Shown: piece after piece, positions 27,739-35,975 of the stretch
How the letters are laid out: every line of letters starts with the position of its first letter
How positions within the stretch are numbered: the stretch's first letter is position 1
DNA from: Pantoea sp. 1.19
GTDB taxonomy: Bacteria; Pseudomonadota; Gammaproteobacteria; Enterobacterales; Enterobacteriaceae
Length of the DNA stretch: 54,880 nucleotides
Direction of reading: 5' to 3'
NCBI RefSeq assembly: GCF_001922585.1
Contig: NZ_MRBS01000011.1
Location: 1-54,880 of the forward strand
Notes under the pieces: model-generated
Seen by the model: the letters and a program-made list of their open reading frames with translations, nothing else
What the model was told of the DNA's origin: nothing
Database searches by the model: none
Program-made: the position numbers and the translations under genes

Positions 27739-27754
27739 AGACGTCTAAGCGTCT
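27739..27754. promoter_or_regulatory. Tandem MetJ boxes between mtnB and mtnE
   Basis: A perfect met box AGACGTCT (27739-27746) is followed without gap by AAGCGTCT (27747-27754), 6 of 8 matching. This is the minimal tandem array bound by MetJ with SAM. It lies in the divergent mtnB/mtnE promoter region, so both transcripts could be repressed when methionine is plentiful. Confidence 0.85.
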
Positions 27755-27757
27755 TGA

Positions 27758-27786
27758 TTGCCAGAGTCTAGCATCGCCGTTATAGT
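27758..27786 (+). promoter_or_regulatory. Probable sigma-70 promoter of mtnE-mtnU
   Basis: TTGCCA (27758-27763) and TATAGT (27781-27786) are separated by 17 bases. The MetJ pair ends four bases upstream of the minus-35, where repressor would clash with polymerase. The transcript leader would be about 45 bases. Confidence 0.5.
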
Positions 27787-27839
27787 GGCAGCAACACGAG
27801 CCGCGAGCTCTTCACGTTTTGCCGCAAGGATCACTTCGC

Positions 27840-29000
27840 ATGAGCGAGACCCCGCTGCTGCCCGACAGCAAGCTGCCCGCGCTGGGCACCACCATTTTTA
27901 GCCAGATGAGCGCGCTGGCTCAGCAGCATCAGGCCATCAATCTGTCACAGGGATTCCCGGATTTTGATGGCCCCGCCCATCTGCAGGCGCGGCTGGCGTA
28001 TCACGTCAGCCAGGGAGCCAATCAGTATGCGCCGATGACCGGCGTTGCGCCGCTGCGCGCGGCGATTGCCGATAAAACGGCCGGGCTAATCGGCTGGCGT
28101 CCCGACGCGGAGACGGAGATAACGGTGACCGCCGGCGCCACCGAAGCCCTCTACGCCGCCATCACCGCACTGGTGCGGCCGGGAGATGAGGTTATCTGTT
28201 TTGATCCCAGCTATGACAGCTATGCCCCGGCGGTGACGCTGGCCGGCGGGACGCTGCGGCGCATCGCCCTGCAGCCGCCGGCGTTTCGCCCGGACTGGGC
28301 GGCGTTTGCCGCGCTGCTCAACGCGCAAACCCGGCTGGTTATCGTCAACACTCCGCACAACCCCACGGCTACCGTCTGGCAGGCAGAGGATTTCCAGGCG
28401 CTGTGGCAGGCGATCGCCGCGCGGCCGATTTGGGTGCTGAGCGACGAGGTGTATGAACACATCTGCTTTACCCCACAGGGGCACCAGAGCGTGCTGGCCC
28501 ACCCCGGCCTGCGCGCGCGCGCCATGGCCGTGTCGTCGTTTGGCAAAACCTTTCATATGACCGGCTGGAAAGTGGGCTACTGCATAGCGCCGCCGGCGCT
28601 TAGCGCCGAGGTGCGCAAAGTGCATCAGTACCTGACGTTCTCAGTTAATACGCCAGCGCAGCTGGCCATGGCCGACATGCTGCGCGACGAGCCGGCGCAC
28701 TATCGCGAACTGCCGGCATTTTATCGTGCCCGGCGCGATCGCTTTGTGCGCGCGCTGTCGGCCAGTCGCCTGCGGCTGCTGCCGTGCGACGGCACCTATT
28801 TTCTGCTGGCCGACTACAGCGCCGTGTCCGATCTGGACGACGTGGCGTTTTGCCGCTGGCTGACCACCAAGATCGGCGTGGCGGCGATTCCGCTGTCGGT
28901 ATTTTGCGCCGGCCCTTTCCCCCATAAGCTGATCCGGCTGTGCTTTGCTAAACGTGATGCGACGCTGGATGCTGCCGCGGAGCGACTATGTCAACTTTAA
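27840..29000 (+). CDS. mtnE: Methionine aminotransferase (YbdL/MtnE type)
   Basis: Last step of the salvage cycle: PLP-dependent transamination of 2-keto-4-methylthiobutyrate to methionine. 386 residues, equal to E. coli YbdL. Fold type I class marks: NLSQGFPDFDGP, GANQYAPMTGVAPLR, VTAGATEALYAAITALV, NTPHNPTATVW, DEVYEHICF and the PLP-lysine segment SSFGKTFHMTGWKVGY. ATG 27840 chosen (MSETPLLPDSK); seven extra upstream codons lack a ribosome site. It overlaps the omega-amidase gene by 13 bases. Confidence 0.93.
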   Translation: MSETPLLPDSKLPALGTTIFSQMSALAQQHQAINLSQGFPDFDGPAHLQARLAYHVSQGANQYAPMTGVAPLRAAIADKTAGLIGWRPDAETEITVTAGATEALYAAITALVRPGDEVICFDPSYDSYAPAVTLAGGTLRRIALQPPAFRPDWAAFAALLNAQTRLVIVNTPHNPTATVWQAEDFQALWQAIAARPIWVLSDEVYEHICFTPQGHQSVLAHPGLRARAMAVSSFGKTFHMTGWKVGYCIAPPALSAEVRKVHQYLTFSVNTPAQLAMADMLRDEPAHYRELPAFYRARRDRFVRALSASRLRLLPCDGTYFLLADYSAVSDLDDVAFCRWLTTKIGVAAIPLSVFCAGPFPHKLIRLCFAKRDATLDAAAERLCQL

Positions 29001-29770
29001 CGGTAACCGTATTACAGGCGCCGCTGGCGTGGATGGACGGCGAGGCCAATCTGCGCCATTTTGACCACCTGCTGGCGGCAATTGACCAGCGCGATCTGAT
29101 TATCCTGCCGGAAATGTTCACCACCGGCTTTGCCATGCAGGCGGCCACCCAGTCGCTGCCGGAGACCGACGTGATTGCCTGGCTGCACGGTCACGCGGCG
29201 CGCACCCGGGCGCTGATCGGCGGCAGCGTGGCGCTGCAAATCGACGGCGGCGCGGTGAACCGCTTTTTACTGGTGCAGCCCGACGGGGTGGTGCATCGCT
29301 ATGATAAGCGCCATCTGTTCCGCATGGGTGAAGAGCACCACCATTACCGGGCCGGCCAGCAGCGCGTGGTGATCCACTGGCGCGGCTGGCGCATCCTGCC
29401 GCAAATCTGTTATGACCTGCGCTTTCCCGTGTTCGCCCGCAACCGCAACGATTACGATCTGGCAATATGGGTCGCCAACTGGCCGGCCGCGCGCACGCTG
29501 GCCTGGCAATCGCTGCTGCTGGCGCGCGCGATCGAAAACCAAAGCTATGTGGTAGGCTGCAACCGGGTTGGCGAGGATGAAAATGGCCTGCGCTACAGCG
29601 GCGATAGCCGCATTTTCGCTCCGCAGGGCGAGACGCTGGCCAGCAGCGAGCCGTTTCAGCCTGCCCGTCTGGAAGCCGAACTGTCGCTGAGCGAACTGCA
29701 GGCTTTGCGCGAGCGCTTCCCGGCCTGGCGCGATGCCGATGCGTTTACCCTGCAGCGCGACGGCCTCTGA
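28988..29770 (+). CDS. mtnU: Omega-amidase of the nitrilase family (YafV/MtnU)
   Basis: 260 residues. Catalytic triad Glu42 (LPEMFTTGF), Lys107 (DKRHLFRMGEEH) and Cys141 (PQICYDLRFP). Omega-amidases hydrolyse 2-oxoglutaramate or succinamate. If MtnE uses glutamine as amino donor, the 2-oxoglutaramate formed is destroyed here, pulling the transamination toward methionine; the 13-base overlap with mtnE supports joint work. In E. coli the homologue yafV lies by fadE. Here that place is empty and the gene sits in the mtn cluster. A G/C stem-loop (29777-29797) follows. Confidence 0.92.
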   Translation: MSTLTVTVLQAPLAWMDGEANLRHFDHLLAAIDQRDLIILPEMFTTGFAMQAATQSLPETDVIAWLHGHAARTRALIGGSVALQIDGGAVNRFLLVQPDGVVHRYDKRHLFRMGEEHHHYRAGQQRVVIHWRGWRILPQICYDLRFPVFARNRNDYDLAIWVANWPAARTLAWQSLLLARAIENQSYVVGCNRVGEDENGLRYSGDSRIFAPQGETLASSEPFQPARLEAELSLSELQALRERFPAWRDADAFTLQRDGL

Positions 29771-29990
29771 TTGTGCCCCCGCCGCCCGGCGGCGGGGCCG
29801 CTTCCCCGGGCGGAATTATCGACGCCCCGACTCCCCACGGCGGCACGGGAATTAAAAAACAACGGAAAATAAGAAAACGCGATAAAACCTCAGCGGACGT
29901 TTTCACCGACGATCGTTAAGCTGACCCCTGCACATTGCCGGGCCGGCGGTCAACAACGCCGCCGCCTCTTTTAACGAACGGGTCACGCTC

Positions 29991-30470
29991 ATGTCAGATG
30001 CTTCAGCACAGTACGTTATCGGGTTATTCCTGCTACTGGGGGGGAGCCCGCCGGTGGTCGGCGCAGGCCTCCCTGCACTGGCGTTCACGCCGGTACTGAC
30101 GGAGCGGCCGATCGTTTCAGTGCGTCCGGCGACAGCGGTGCGTCAACCGGCGACCTTGCGCGATGCCTCCCCGGTATTTTATCGCATCGATACGCCGCGC
30201 AGAGCGAGTGACCCGGCCGACGCCCCGCTCAGCTGGAGCGTTGACGGCGACGCTCTGGTTGCCCGCAATCACGGCGCGGCGATGATTGCGCTGGGTTCCG
30301 TCTCGCTACTGCATGCTGGCCAACGCACCGACTTCCGCGAAACCTGGGTGGCCCCCTATGCTGCAGTGCGGTTTACGCTGAAGGCCGGTGCACCGGTCGC
30401 GGGCGATCGGGTGAACTGGTCATACGTGACCGGGCAGGGCGCGGTCACCCGCGGCAGTACCGTGCTGTGA
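29991..30470 (+). CDS. Uncertain 159-aa protein resembling the C-terminal domain of a fimbrial chaperone
   Basis: Not firmly recognised. The N-terminus has a hydrophobic run (residues about 8-32: YVIGLFLLLGG, VVGAGLPALAF) that could be a signal or anchor. From about residue 60 the text VFYRIDTPRRASD, LSWSVDGDALVARNHGAAMI, WVAPYAAVRFTL and VNWSYVTGQGAV follows the pattern of PapD-type chaperone C-domains (FYRP..., L.W...G..L...N, V.P, G..V.W...ND.GA). The N-terminal chaperone domain is mostly absent, and there is no usher or pilin nearby. It may be a decayed chaperone gene or a small exported Ig-fold protein. Start uncertain. Confidence 0.45.
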   Translation: MSDASAQYVIGLFLLLGGSPPVVGAGLPALAFTPVLTERPIVSVRPATAVRQPATLRDASPVFYRIDTPRRASDPADAPLSWSVDGDALVARNHGAAMIALGSVSLLHAGQRTDFRETWVAPYAAVRFTLKAGAPVAGDRVNWSYVTGQGAVTRGSTVL

Positions 30471-30508
30471 GGCTGGCCCAGCCCCTTCCCTGACCGCTAA
30501 TGCAGCGC

Positions 30509-31828
30509 TTAGCGATCCGCGCGGCGCGGCGCGAGTCGACGGCGACGCGCGTTAAACAGCAGGTTAAGCGCCACGGAGACCAGGCAGGTGGCGCTGATGC
30601 CGGAGTGAAACAGCGTCTGCACCCAGCCGGGAAAGCGATCGTAAAAGGTTGGCATCACGATCGGGATCATGCCGAAGGCCATCGCGGTGGCGACAATCAC
30701 CAGGTTCATGTTGTCTTTGTAGTTCACTTTTGCCAGCGTGCGGATCCCGCTGGCCGCTACGGTACCAAACAGCACCACCCCCGCTCCCCCCAGCACCGGT
30801 AGCGGGATAGCCGCCACCAGACGCCCCAGCACCGGCAGCAGCCCCAGCACGATCAAAATTCCGCCGCCGGCGGCCACCACAAAGCGGCTTTTAATGCCGG
30901 TCATCGCCACCAGACCGATATTTTGTGCAAAGGCGCTCTGTGGGAACGAGTTAAACAGCGGAGCCAGCGCGCTGGTGAGCATATCGGCACGCAGCCCGGC
31001 GGCAATGCGCTTACTGTCCACTCCGGTTTCAACAATCTCGCCGATGGCAATCAGCCCGGCGGTGGTTTCGGTGAGCAGCACCAGCACAATCAGCAACATC
31101 GAGACGCTGGCGGCCAGATCAAAGCTCGGCTCGCCGAAAGTCAGTACGCCCGGCAGTGCCAGCCAGGCGCCGTCGCCAACCGCGGCAAAATCGGCGTCTC
31201 CCTGCAGGGCGGCCCACAGGGTACCCAGCACCATAGCCAGCAGCACCGACAGCCGCTTCAGCGCCGCGCCGCCGACCTTGTTAAGCAGCAGGATTGCCGC
31301 CAGCACCAGCCCTGCGAGGCCGATATTGTGCGGTGCTCCCCAGTCCGGGGATGAGGGGTGCCCCCCCATTGCCCAGCGCGCCGCCACCGGCATGAGCGAC
31401 AGGCCAATTACCGCGATCACCGTGCCGGTGACCACCGGCGGAAAGAAACGGATGACATGGGCAAAAAACGGCGCGATCAGCAACCCCGCCAGCGCCGAGA
31501 CGATGATCGCTCCGTACACCGTGGGTAACCCACCGCCGCTGCTGGCAATCGAGACCAGCGTCGCGACGCTGGCAAAGGAGACCCCCTGCACCAGCGGCAG
31601 CCGGGCGCCCAGACCGGGCAACCCCAGCGCCTGCAGCAGCGTGGCACAGCCGCTGACGAACAGCGCGGCGGTGACCAGCAGGCCAATCTGCGCGCTGTCC
31701 AGGCCGGCCGCCGTGCCGATAATCAGCGGAGGGGCAATGATGCCGCCGTACATGGTGAGCACGTGCTGTAATCCCCAGGCAAAGGTGGTCCCTGCCGGAT
31801 AACGCGTATCTTCTGGCCTGACGCTCAT
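30509..31828 (-). CDS. hpxP: NCS2-family purine permease (urate/xanthine-type)
   Basis: 439 residues, about 12-14 hydrophobic spans. The NCS2 signature [QEP]NxGxxxxTG is seen as QNIGLVAMTG, with the TM1 histidine region TFAWGLQHVLTMYGGIIAPP and the TM8 segment LTETTAGLIAIGEIVETGVD. Such permeases bring in xanthine or urate by proton symport. Last gene of the nine-gene operon, 48 bases after hpxT. Klebsiella has the same trio as hpxPQT. Substrate is inferred from neighbours. Confidence 0.85.
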   Translation of the reverse strand: MSVRPEDTRYPAGTTFAWGLQHVLTMYGGIIAPPLIIGTAAGLDSAQIGLLVTAALFVSGCATLLQALGLPGLGARLPLVQGVSFASVATLVSIASSGGGLPTVYGAIIVSALAGLLIAPFFAHVIRFFPPVVTGTVIAVIGLSLMPVAARWAMGGHPSSPDWGAPHNIGLAGLVLAAILLLNKVGGAALKRLSVLLAMVLGTLWAALQGDADFAAVGDGAWLALPGVLTFGEPSFDLAASVSMLLIVLVLLTETTAGLIAIGEIVETGVDSKRIAAGLRADMLTSALAPLFNSFPQSAFAQNIGLVAMTGIKSRFVVAAGGGILIVLGLLPVLGRLVAAIPLPVLGGAGVVLFGTVAASGIRTLAKVNYKDNMNLVIVATAMAFGMIPIVMPTFYDRFPGWVQTLFHSGISATCLVSVALNLLFNARRRRLAPRRADR

Positions 31829-31876
31829 AAGTGGGAGTCCTGTTGGTCATCGGGCGCGCCGCGCCCGTTTAGCGGA

Positions 31877-32212
31877 TTAGCTACCCCGGTAGGTGGACCA
31901 TGACCAGGGGGTTATCAAAAAAGGCAGATGGTAGTGCGCCTCATCTCCGGGCAGCTGCACATCAATCTGCGCCTGCGGCCAGAGCGACGGGCGTCCACTG
32001 CGCTGAAAATAGTCGCTCAGCGCGGCCACCAGCCGGTAGCGCCCCGCCGCCAGCGGCGCCGGTGATAGCTGGCGGATGCGGCCATCTCCGTCGGTGATGC
32101 CGGCGTGCAGATGAACCCAGCCGTCGGGCAGCCACTGTTCCAGCACGATGCTAATCCCTTCCGCCGGGCGGCCCAGCGCGGTGTCAAGAACGTGGGTACT
32201 GAGGGTGCTCAT
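31877..32212 (-). CDS. hpxT: 5-hydroxyisourate hydrolase (transthyretin-like)
   Basis: 111 residues, transthyretin fold tetramer. Hydrolyses 5-hydroxyisourate to 2-oxo-4-hydroxy-4-carboxy-5-ureidoimidazoline (OHCU). N-terminal LSTHVLDTALGRPAEGI with the active-site His and the terminal YRGS motif define HIU hydrolase against true transthyretin; HYHLPFLITPWSWSTYRGS closes the protein. No signal peptide, so cytoplasmic. Start overlaps hpxQ stop by ATGA. Confidence 0.94.
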   Translation of the reverse strand: MSTLSTHVLDTALGRPAEGISIVLEQWLPDGWVHLHAGITDGDGRIRQLSPAPLAAGRYRLVAALSDYFQRSGRPSLWPQAQIDVQLPGDEAHYHLPFLITPWSWSTYRGS

Positions 32213-32706
32213 GCGATGGTCTCCTCAAGGCGTAATTGGGTGATGTCGCGCAGCTGCGCCAGCGCTTCGGCCAGCTCCTGCTGCGGAGAAAGCGTCAGGC
32301 GCTGCCGCAGGGCGGTGAGCATCGCCTGCGCGCTGCGCCCCTTCGCGCGGATCAGAAAAACGCGGCCAAAGCGCGCCTCATAGTCGGCGTTGCCCTGCCG
32401 CAGCGCCGCCTGCGTGGCGGCGTCGCTGTCGCTGAGCGACGCCTGCTCCCCGCGCGACAGTGCCGCCGCGCGACTGCTGCCGACGGCGCGTTCGCCAATG
32501 CGCGGATGGCCGCCGAGCGCACGGTCCAGATCCGCCGCCTGCCAGCTGACCATCAGTCGCTGCGCCTGGGCAAACAGTTCGCTCCGGCTGGCAAAGGGCC
32601 GCGCGGCCACCAGCGCCTGCTGCCAGGCCGGAAGAGCCACGCAGTGCGCTATGGCGGCCCGCGCCTGTTCGGCCTCGAGCCGGTTGAAGTCCTCAAGGGT
32701 GATCAT
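32209..32706 (-). CDS. hpxQ: OHCU decarboxylase (UraD)
   Basis: 165 residues. Decarboxylates OHCU stereospecifically to S-allantoin. The catalytic His lies in GGHPRIGERAVGSSR; other marks are EDFNRLEAEQARAAIAHC, EQASLSDSD, and NADYEARFGRVFLIRAKGRS. It works directly ahead of the allantoin enzymes encoded by hpxA and hpxB and after hpxT. Four-base overlaps with hpxK upstream and hpxT downstream. Confidence 0.94.
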   Translation of the reverse strand: MITLEDFNRLEAEQARAAIAHCVALPAWQQALVAARPFASRSELFAQAQRLMVSWQAADLDRALGGHPRIGERAVGSSRAAALSRGEQASLSDSDAATQAALRQGNADYEARFGRVFLIRAKGRSAQAMLTALRQRLTLSPQQELAEALAQLRDITQLRLEETIA

Positions 32707-33983
32707 GCGGCCTCCCCGCTAACGTGACCGCCGGCCACGCGCTGTACCACCAGGCTGTACGCCTGAATGGCCAGCGCCACATCTTCTGCCTGAACCGCCT
32801 CCGCCGGATGGTGGCTGACGCCGCCGCGACAGCGCACAAACAGCATCCCCACCGGCCAGCGTTCGGCGATGGCAATCGCGTCGTGACCGGCACCGCTCGG
32901 CAGCGCCAGCGAACGCCCCTGCACCTGCGCCACCGCGGTGCTAATCGCCGCCTGCAGGGCGGGATCGCACGGCGTCGCCGGGATCGCATAATACTCCTCA
33001 GCGTGGAAGCGCACGCCGCGACGCTGAGCGATCGTCTCTCCCGTGCGCAGCAGATCGGCCAGCAGCGCCGCCAGCGGCGCCTCTTCCGGTCCGCGCACAT
33101 CCAGCGTCAGGTTGACCTCGCCGGGAATGACGTTCACCGCCCCCGGCAGACACTGCAGGGCACCCACCGTCGCCACCAGGTCGCGGCCGCGGCGCGGGGC
33201 CAGCTGCTCAATGGCGACCATCCACTCCGCCGCCGCCGCCAGCGCATCCTGACGGTGACTCATCGGCACCGTTCCGGCGTGGCCGGCGTGGCCAACAAAG
33301 CCGCAGTTAAGCCGGCGGGCGCCGTTGATGGCGGTGACCACGCCGAGCGCCAGCCCTGACTGCTCCAGCACCGGCCCCTGCTCAATGTGCAGCTCAAGGT
33401 AGGCGCTGATATGGCTGACCTCACGCGCCGCCTCGCCGATGCGGGCGGCATCCAGGCCGGCATCGGCCATCGCCTCGGCGACGGTAATGCGGTTGCCATC
33501 CGGCTGGGTGCTCCACGCCGCCGGCCAGCGGCCGGTCAGCCCGCGGCTGCCGAGCAGGGTGATGCCAAAACGGGTGCCCTCTTCATCGGCAAAGCCGACA
33601 ATTTCGATCGCCTGCGGCAGCCGTCGCTGCTGCCGATGCAGCCAGGCGACGGTCTCAATCGCGGTGAGCACACCGAGCATGCCGTCATAGCGGCCGGCGT
33701 TGCGTACGGTATCCAGGTGCGAACCGAGCAGCAGCGCCGGCGCGTCCACGGTCAGCCCCTCATAGCGACCGCAGATGTTACCGACGCTGTCCTGCCAGAC
33801 GCGCATCCCGGCGGCCTGCATCCACTCACCGACCCGCTGATTAGCGCGCAGATGCTCCGGAGACAGATACACGCGGGTAAGCGCCCCCGGCGTTTCGCTG
33901 ATCTCCGCCAGCGCATCGCAGCGCGCCATGACCCGCGCCGCCGCCGCCGCGGCCTCGTCGGCGCTAAACGACACGGCCGCCAT
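32703..33983 (-). CDS. hpxK: Allantoate amidohydrolase (M20 family)
   Basis: 426 residues. Metal-dependent release of CO2 and ammonia from allantoate, giving ureidoglycine, the substrate of HpxJ. Bimetal site residues are in LLGSHLDTVRNAGRYDG (His89, Asp100), FADEEGTRFG (Glu135 region), LELHIEQGPVLEQ, and the C-terminal GGVSHHPAEAV. The lid domain holds GHAGHAGTVPMSHRQDA. N-carbamoyl-L-amino-acid hydrolases share this architecture; the neighbours decide for allantoate. ATG 33983 shares one base with the hpxJ stop (TGATG). Confidence 0.9.
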   Translation of the reverse strand: MAAVSFSADEAAAAAARVMARCDALAEISETPGALTRVYLSPEHLRANQRVGEWMQAAGMRVWQDSVGNICGRYEGLTVDAPALLLGSHLDTVRNAGRYDGMLGVLTAIETVAWLHRQQRRLPQAIEIVGFADEEGTRFGITLLGSRGLTGRWPAAWSTQPDGNRITVAEAMADAGLDAARIGEAAREVSHISAYLELHIEQGPVLEQSGLALGVVTAINGARRLNCGFVGHAGHAGTVPMSHRQDALAAAAEWMVAIEQLAPRRGRDLVATVGALQCLPGAVNVIPGEVNLTLDVRGPEEAPLAALLADLLRTGETIAQRRGVRFHAEEYYAIPATPCDPALQAAISTAVAQVQGRSLALPSGAGHDAIAIAERWPVGMLFVRCRGGVSHHPAEAVQAEDVALAIQAYSLVVQRVAGGHVSGEAA

Positions 33984-35221
33984 CAGTGCGCCTCACGGCG
34001 GTAATGGTCCCACGCCGCCTGCAGCGCCGCGCCCTGTACGGTGCGGAAGCCGAGATGGTTAAGCACCGCTTCCAGCGCGCTCAGCGTTTGCATTACGCAA
34101 TCTTTTCGCGCGTTGTAGCCCATCGTGCCGATGCGCCACACCTTGCCGTGTAGCGGACCGAACGAGGTGCCAATTTCGATGCCAAAGTCGTCCAGCATCA
34201 GCTGGCGCACCCGATCGCCGTGGATCCCGGATGGGATCACGACGCCCAGCACGTTGTTCATTTTGTGTCGCAGATCGCCGAAGGTCTCCAGCCCCATATG
34301 CTGGATGCCGGTGAGCATTGCCTCACCGTGCAGCTTGTGGCGGGCGATGCCGGCGTCCAGCCCCTCCTGCAGGATAAGCCGGGCGCATTCGCGCGCGCCG
34401 TACAGCGCGGAGGTGGCCTCGGTGTGGTGGTTCAGGCGCTCCGGCCCCCAGTAATCCATGATCATCCCGAGATCGAAATAGTTCGACCAAATCATCTCGT
34501 CATCGCCGTCGCGGTGGGCCGCGGTGCGGATCCCCGCCTCGACGCGTTTACGCTGGCGAATGGTTTCCGCCAGCTTGTCGCTGAGGGTCACGGGGGCAGT
34601 GCCCGACGGCCCGCCGAGGCACTTTTGCAGCCCGGCGGAGACCGCATCCAGCCCCCAGGCGTCGGTTTCCAGCACGTTACCCGCCAGCGAGGCGGTCGCG
34701 TCGCAGTAGAACAGCACGTCGTGTCGGCGGCAGATCTCCCCCAGCTCGGCCAGCGGCTGCAGCATCGTGGTCGAGGTGTCGCCCTGCACGGTAAGCAGCA
34801 GCCGCGGCCGCACTTTTTTGATAGCCTCTTCTACCGCGTCGGGCGTAAAGACTTCGCCCCACGGCACCTCGATGGTGTGCACCTCGGCGCGACAGCGGCG
34901 AGCGATTTCGCACAGCAGGTGGCCGAAACGGCCGAATACCGGTACCAGTACCCGATCGCCGGGGCGGATTGCCGAGACCAGTACCGCTTCGATCCCGGCG
35001 CGCGAGGTGCCATCAACCAGCATCGTCCAGCGGTTTTGCGTGCGAAAAACGCCGCGATACAGCGCCATCACTTCGTTCATCATGCCGGTCATCGCCGGAT
35101 CGTACTGCCCGACCAGCTGCGCCGACATCGCGCGCAGCATGCGCGGATCGGCGTTGATCGGCCCCGGCCCCATCAGCAGACGCGACGGCGGATTGATTTG
35201 CGAGAACTGCGTGATATCCAT
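33983..35221 (-). CDS. hpxJ: (S)-ureidoglycine:glyoxylate-type aminotransferase
   Basis: 412 residues, PLP class V aminotransferase of the AGXT/PucG group. PLP lysine is Lys200 in SAGLQKCLGGPSG; YCDATASLAGNVLE, MGPGPINADPRMLRAM and the end RIGTMGYNARKDCVMQTL match PucG-like enzymes. It converts ureidoglycine plus a keto acid (glyoxylate) to oxalurate plus an amino acid (glycine), the branch leading to oxamate. The alternative reading as an alanine-glyoxylate aminotransferase is disfavoured by the allantoate hydrolase encoded directly behind it. Confidence 0.9.
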   Translation of the reverse strand: MDITQFSQINPPSRLLMGPGPINADPRMLRAMSAQLVGQYDPAMTGMMNEVMALYRGVFRTQNRWTMLVDGTSRAGIEAVLVSAIRPGDRVLVPVFGRFGHLLCEIARRCRAEVHTIEVPWGEVFTPDAVEEAIKKVRPRLLLTVQGDTSTTMLQPLAELGEICRRHDVLFYCDATASLAGNVLETDAWGLDAVSAGLQKCLGGPSGTAPVTLSDKLAETIRQRKRVEAGIRTAAHRDGDDEMIWSNYFDLGMIMDYWGPERLNHHTEATSALYGARECARLILQEGLDAGIARHKLHGEAMLTGIQHMGLETFGDLRHKMNNVLGVVIPSGIHGDRVRQLMLDDFGIEIGTSFGPLHGKVWRIGTMGYNARKDCVMQTLSALEAVLNHLGFRTVQGAALQAAWDHYRREAH

Positions 35222-35237
35222 CTGAGGTTCCTTATCG

Positions 35238-35975
35238 TTAGTTCAGGCCGCGTACGGAGGAGATAAATTGCTTCAGCTCGGTGGTTTGCGGCGCGGCAAA
35301 CAGCGTTTTGCTGTCGCCTTGCTCCCAGACCCGTCCCTGATGCATAAACACCACGCGGTCGCCCACTTCGCGGGCAAAATTCATTTCGTGGGTGACCAGA
35401 ATCAGCGTCATCCCCTCTTTGGCTAACTGCTCAAGCACTTTTAACACTTCGCCGACCAGCTCGGGATCCAGCGCTGAGGTGATCTCGTCGCACAGCAGCA
35501 CCTTCGGTGACATCGCCAGCGCGCGGGCGATCGCCACCCGCTGCTGCTGGCCGCCGGAGAGGCTGGCGGGATAGTAGTCGAGGCGCTCGCCCAGGCCGAC
35601 TTTTTCCAGCATCTGCTGCGCCAGCGCCCGGCACGCGGCGGCCGGTTTTTTCAGCACCCGCCGCGGCGCCAGCATTACGTTTTCGAGGGCGGTCATGTGC
35701 GGGAACAGATTGAAGTTTTGAAACACCATCCCCACCGAGCGGCTGATCTCCCGCGCCTGCGCGTCGCGGCTGGTGATGGTCATCCCGCCCAGCTTGATGC
35801 TGCCGTCCTGATAACTTTCCAGCCCGTTCATGCAGCGCAGCAGCGTACTTTTACCGGATCCGCTGCGGCCGATGATCGAGATCACCTCGCCGGCGTCAAC
35901 ATCCAGATCAACCCCTTTCAGCACGTGATTGCTGCCGTAGAATTTCTGCACCTGATTAATGGTGATGAGCGGCAT
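35238..35975 (-). CDS. Polar amino acid-type ABC transporter, ATP-binding subunit
   Basis: 245 residues. Walker A GRSGSGKSTLLRCMNG, Q loop VFQNFNLFPHMTALENV, signature SLSGGQQQRVAIARAL, Walker B KVLLCDEITSALDPE, and switch His in ILVTHEMNFARE. Belongs to the GlnQ/HisP group. ATG 35975 (MPLITINQVQKFYG) chosen; the frame upstream lies inside the permease gene. The 20-base overlap with the permease and the position upstream of hpxJK suggest a ureide or oxalurate-like substrate. Klebsiella carries similar transporter genes ahead of hpxJK, as I recall. Confidence 0.9.
   Translation of the reverse strand: MPLITINQVQKFYGSNHVLKGVDLDVDAGEVISIIGRSGSGKSTLLRCMNGLESYQDGSIKLGGMTITSRDAQAREISRSVGMVFQNFNLFPHMTALENVMLAPRRVLKKPAAACRALAQQMLEKVGLGERLDYYPASLSGGQQQRVAIARALAMSPKVLLCDEITSALDPELVGEVLKVLEQLAKEGMTLILVTHEMNFAREVGDRVVFMHQGRVWEQGDSKTLFAAPQTTELKQFISSVRGLN

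Noticed and set aside
24502..29770. Prophage or transposon carrying the lipase and mtn genes
   Set aside because: No integrase, transposase, phage gene or flanking repeat is visible around this part.
32703..33983. N-carbamoyl-L-amino-acid hydrolase or beta-ureidopropionase
   Set aside because: Same fold, but tight coupling with the ureidoglycine transaminase and OHCU decarboxylase genes supports allantoate amidohydrolase.
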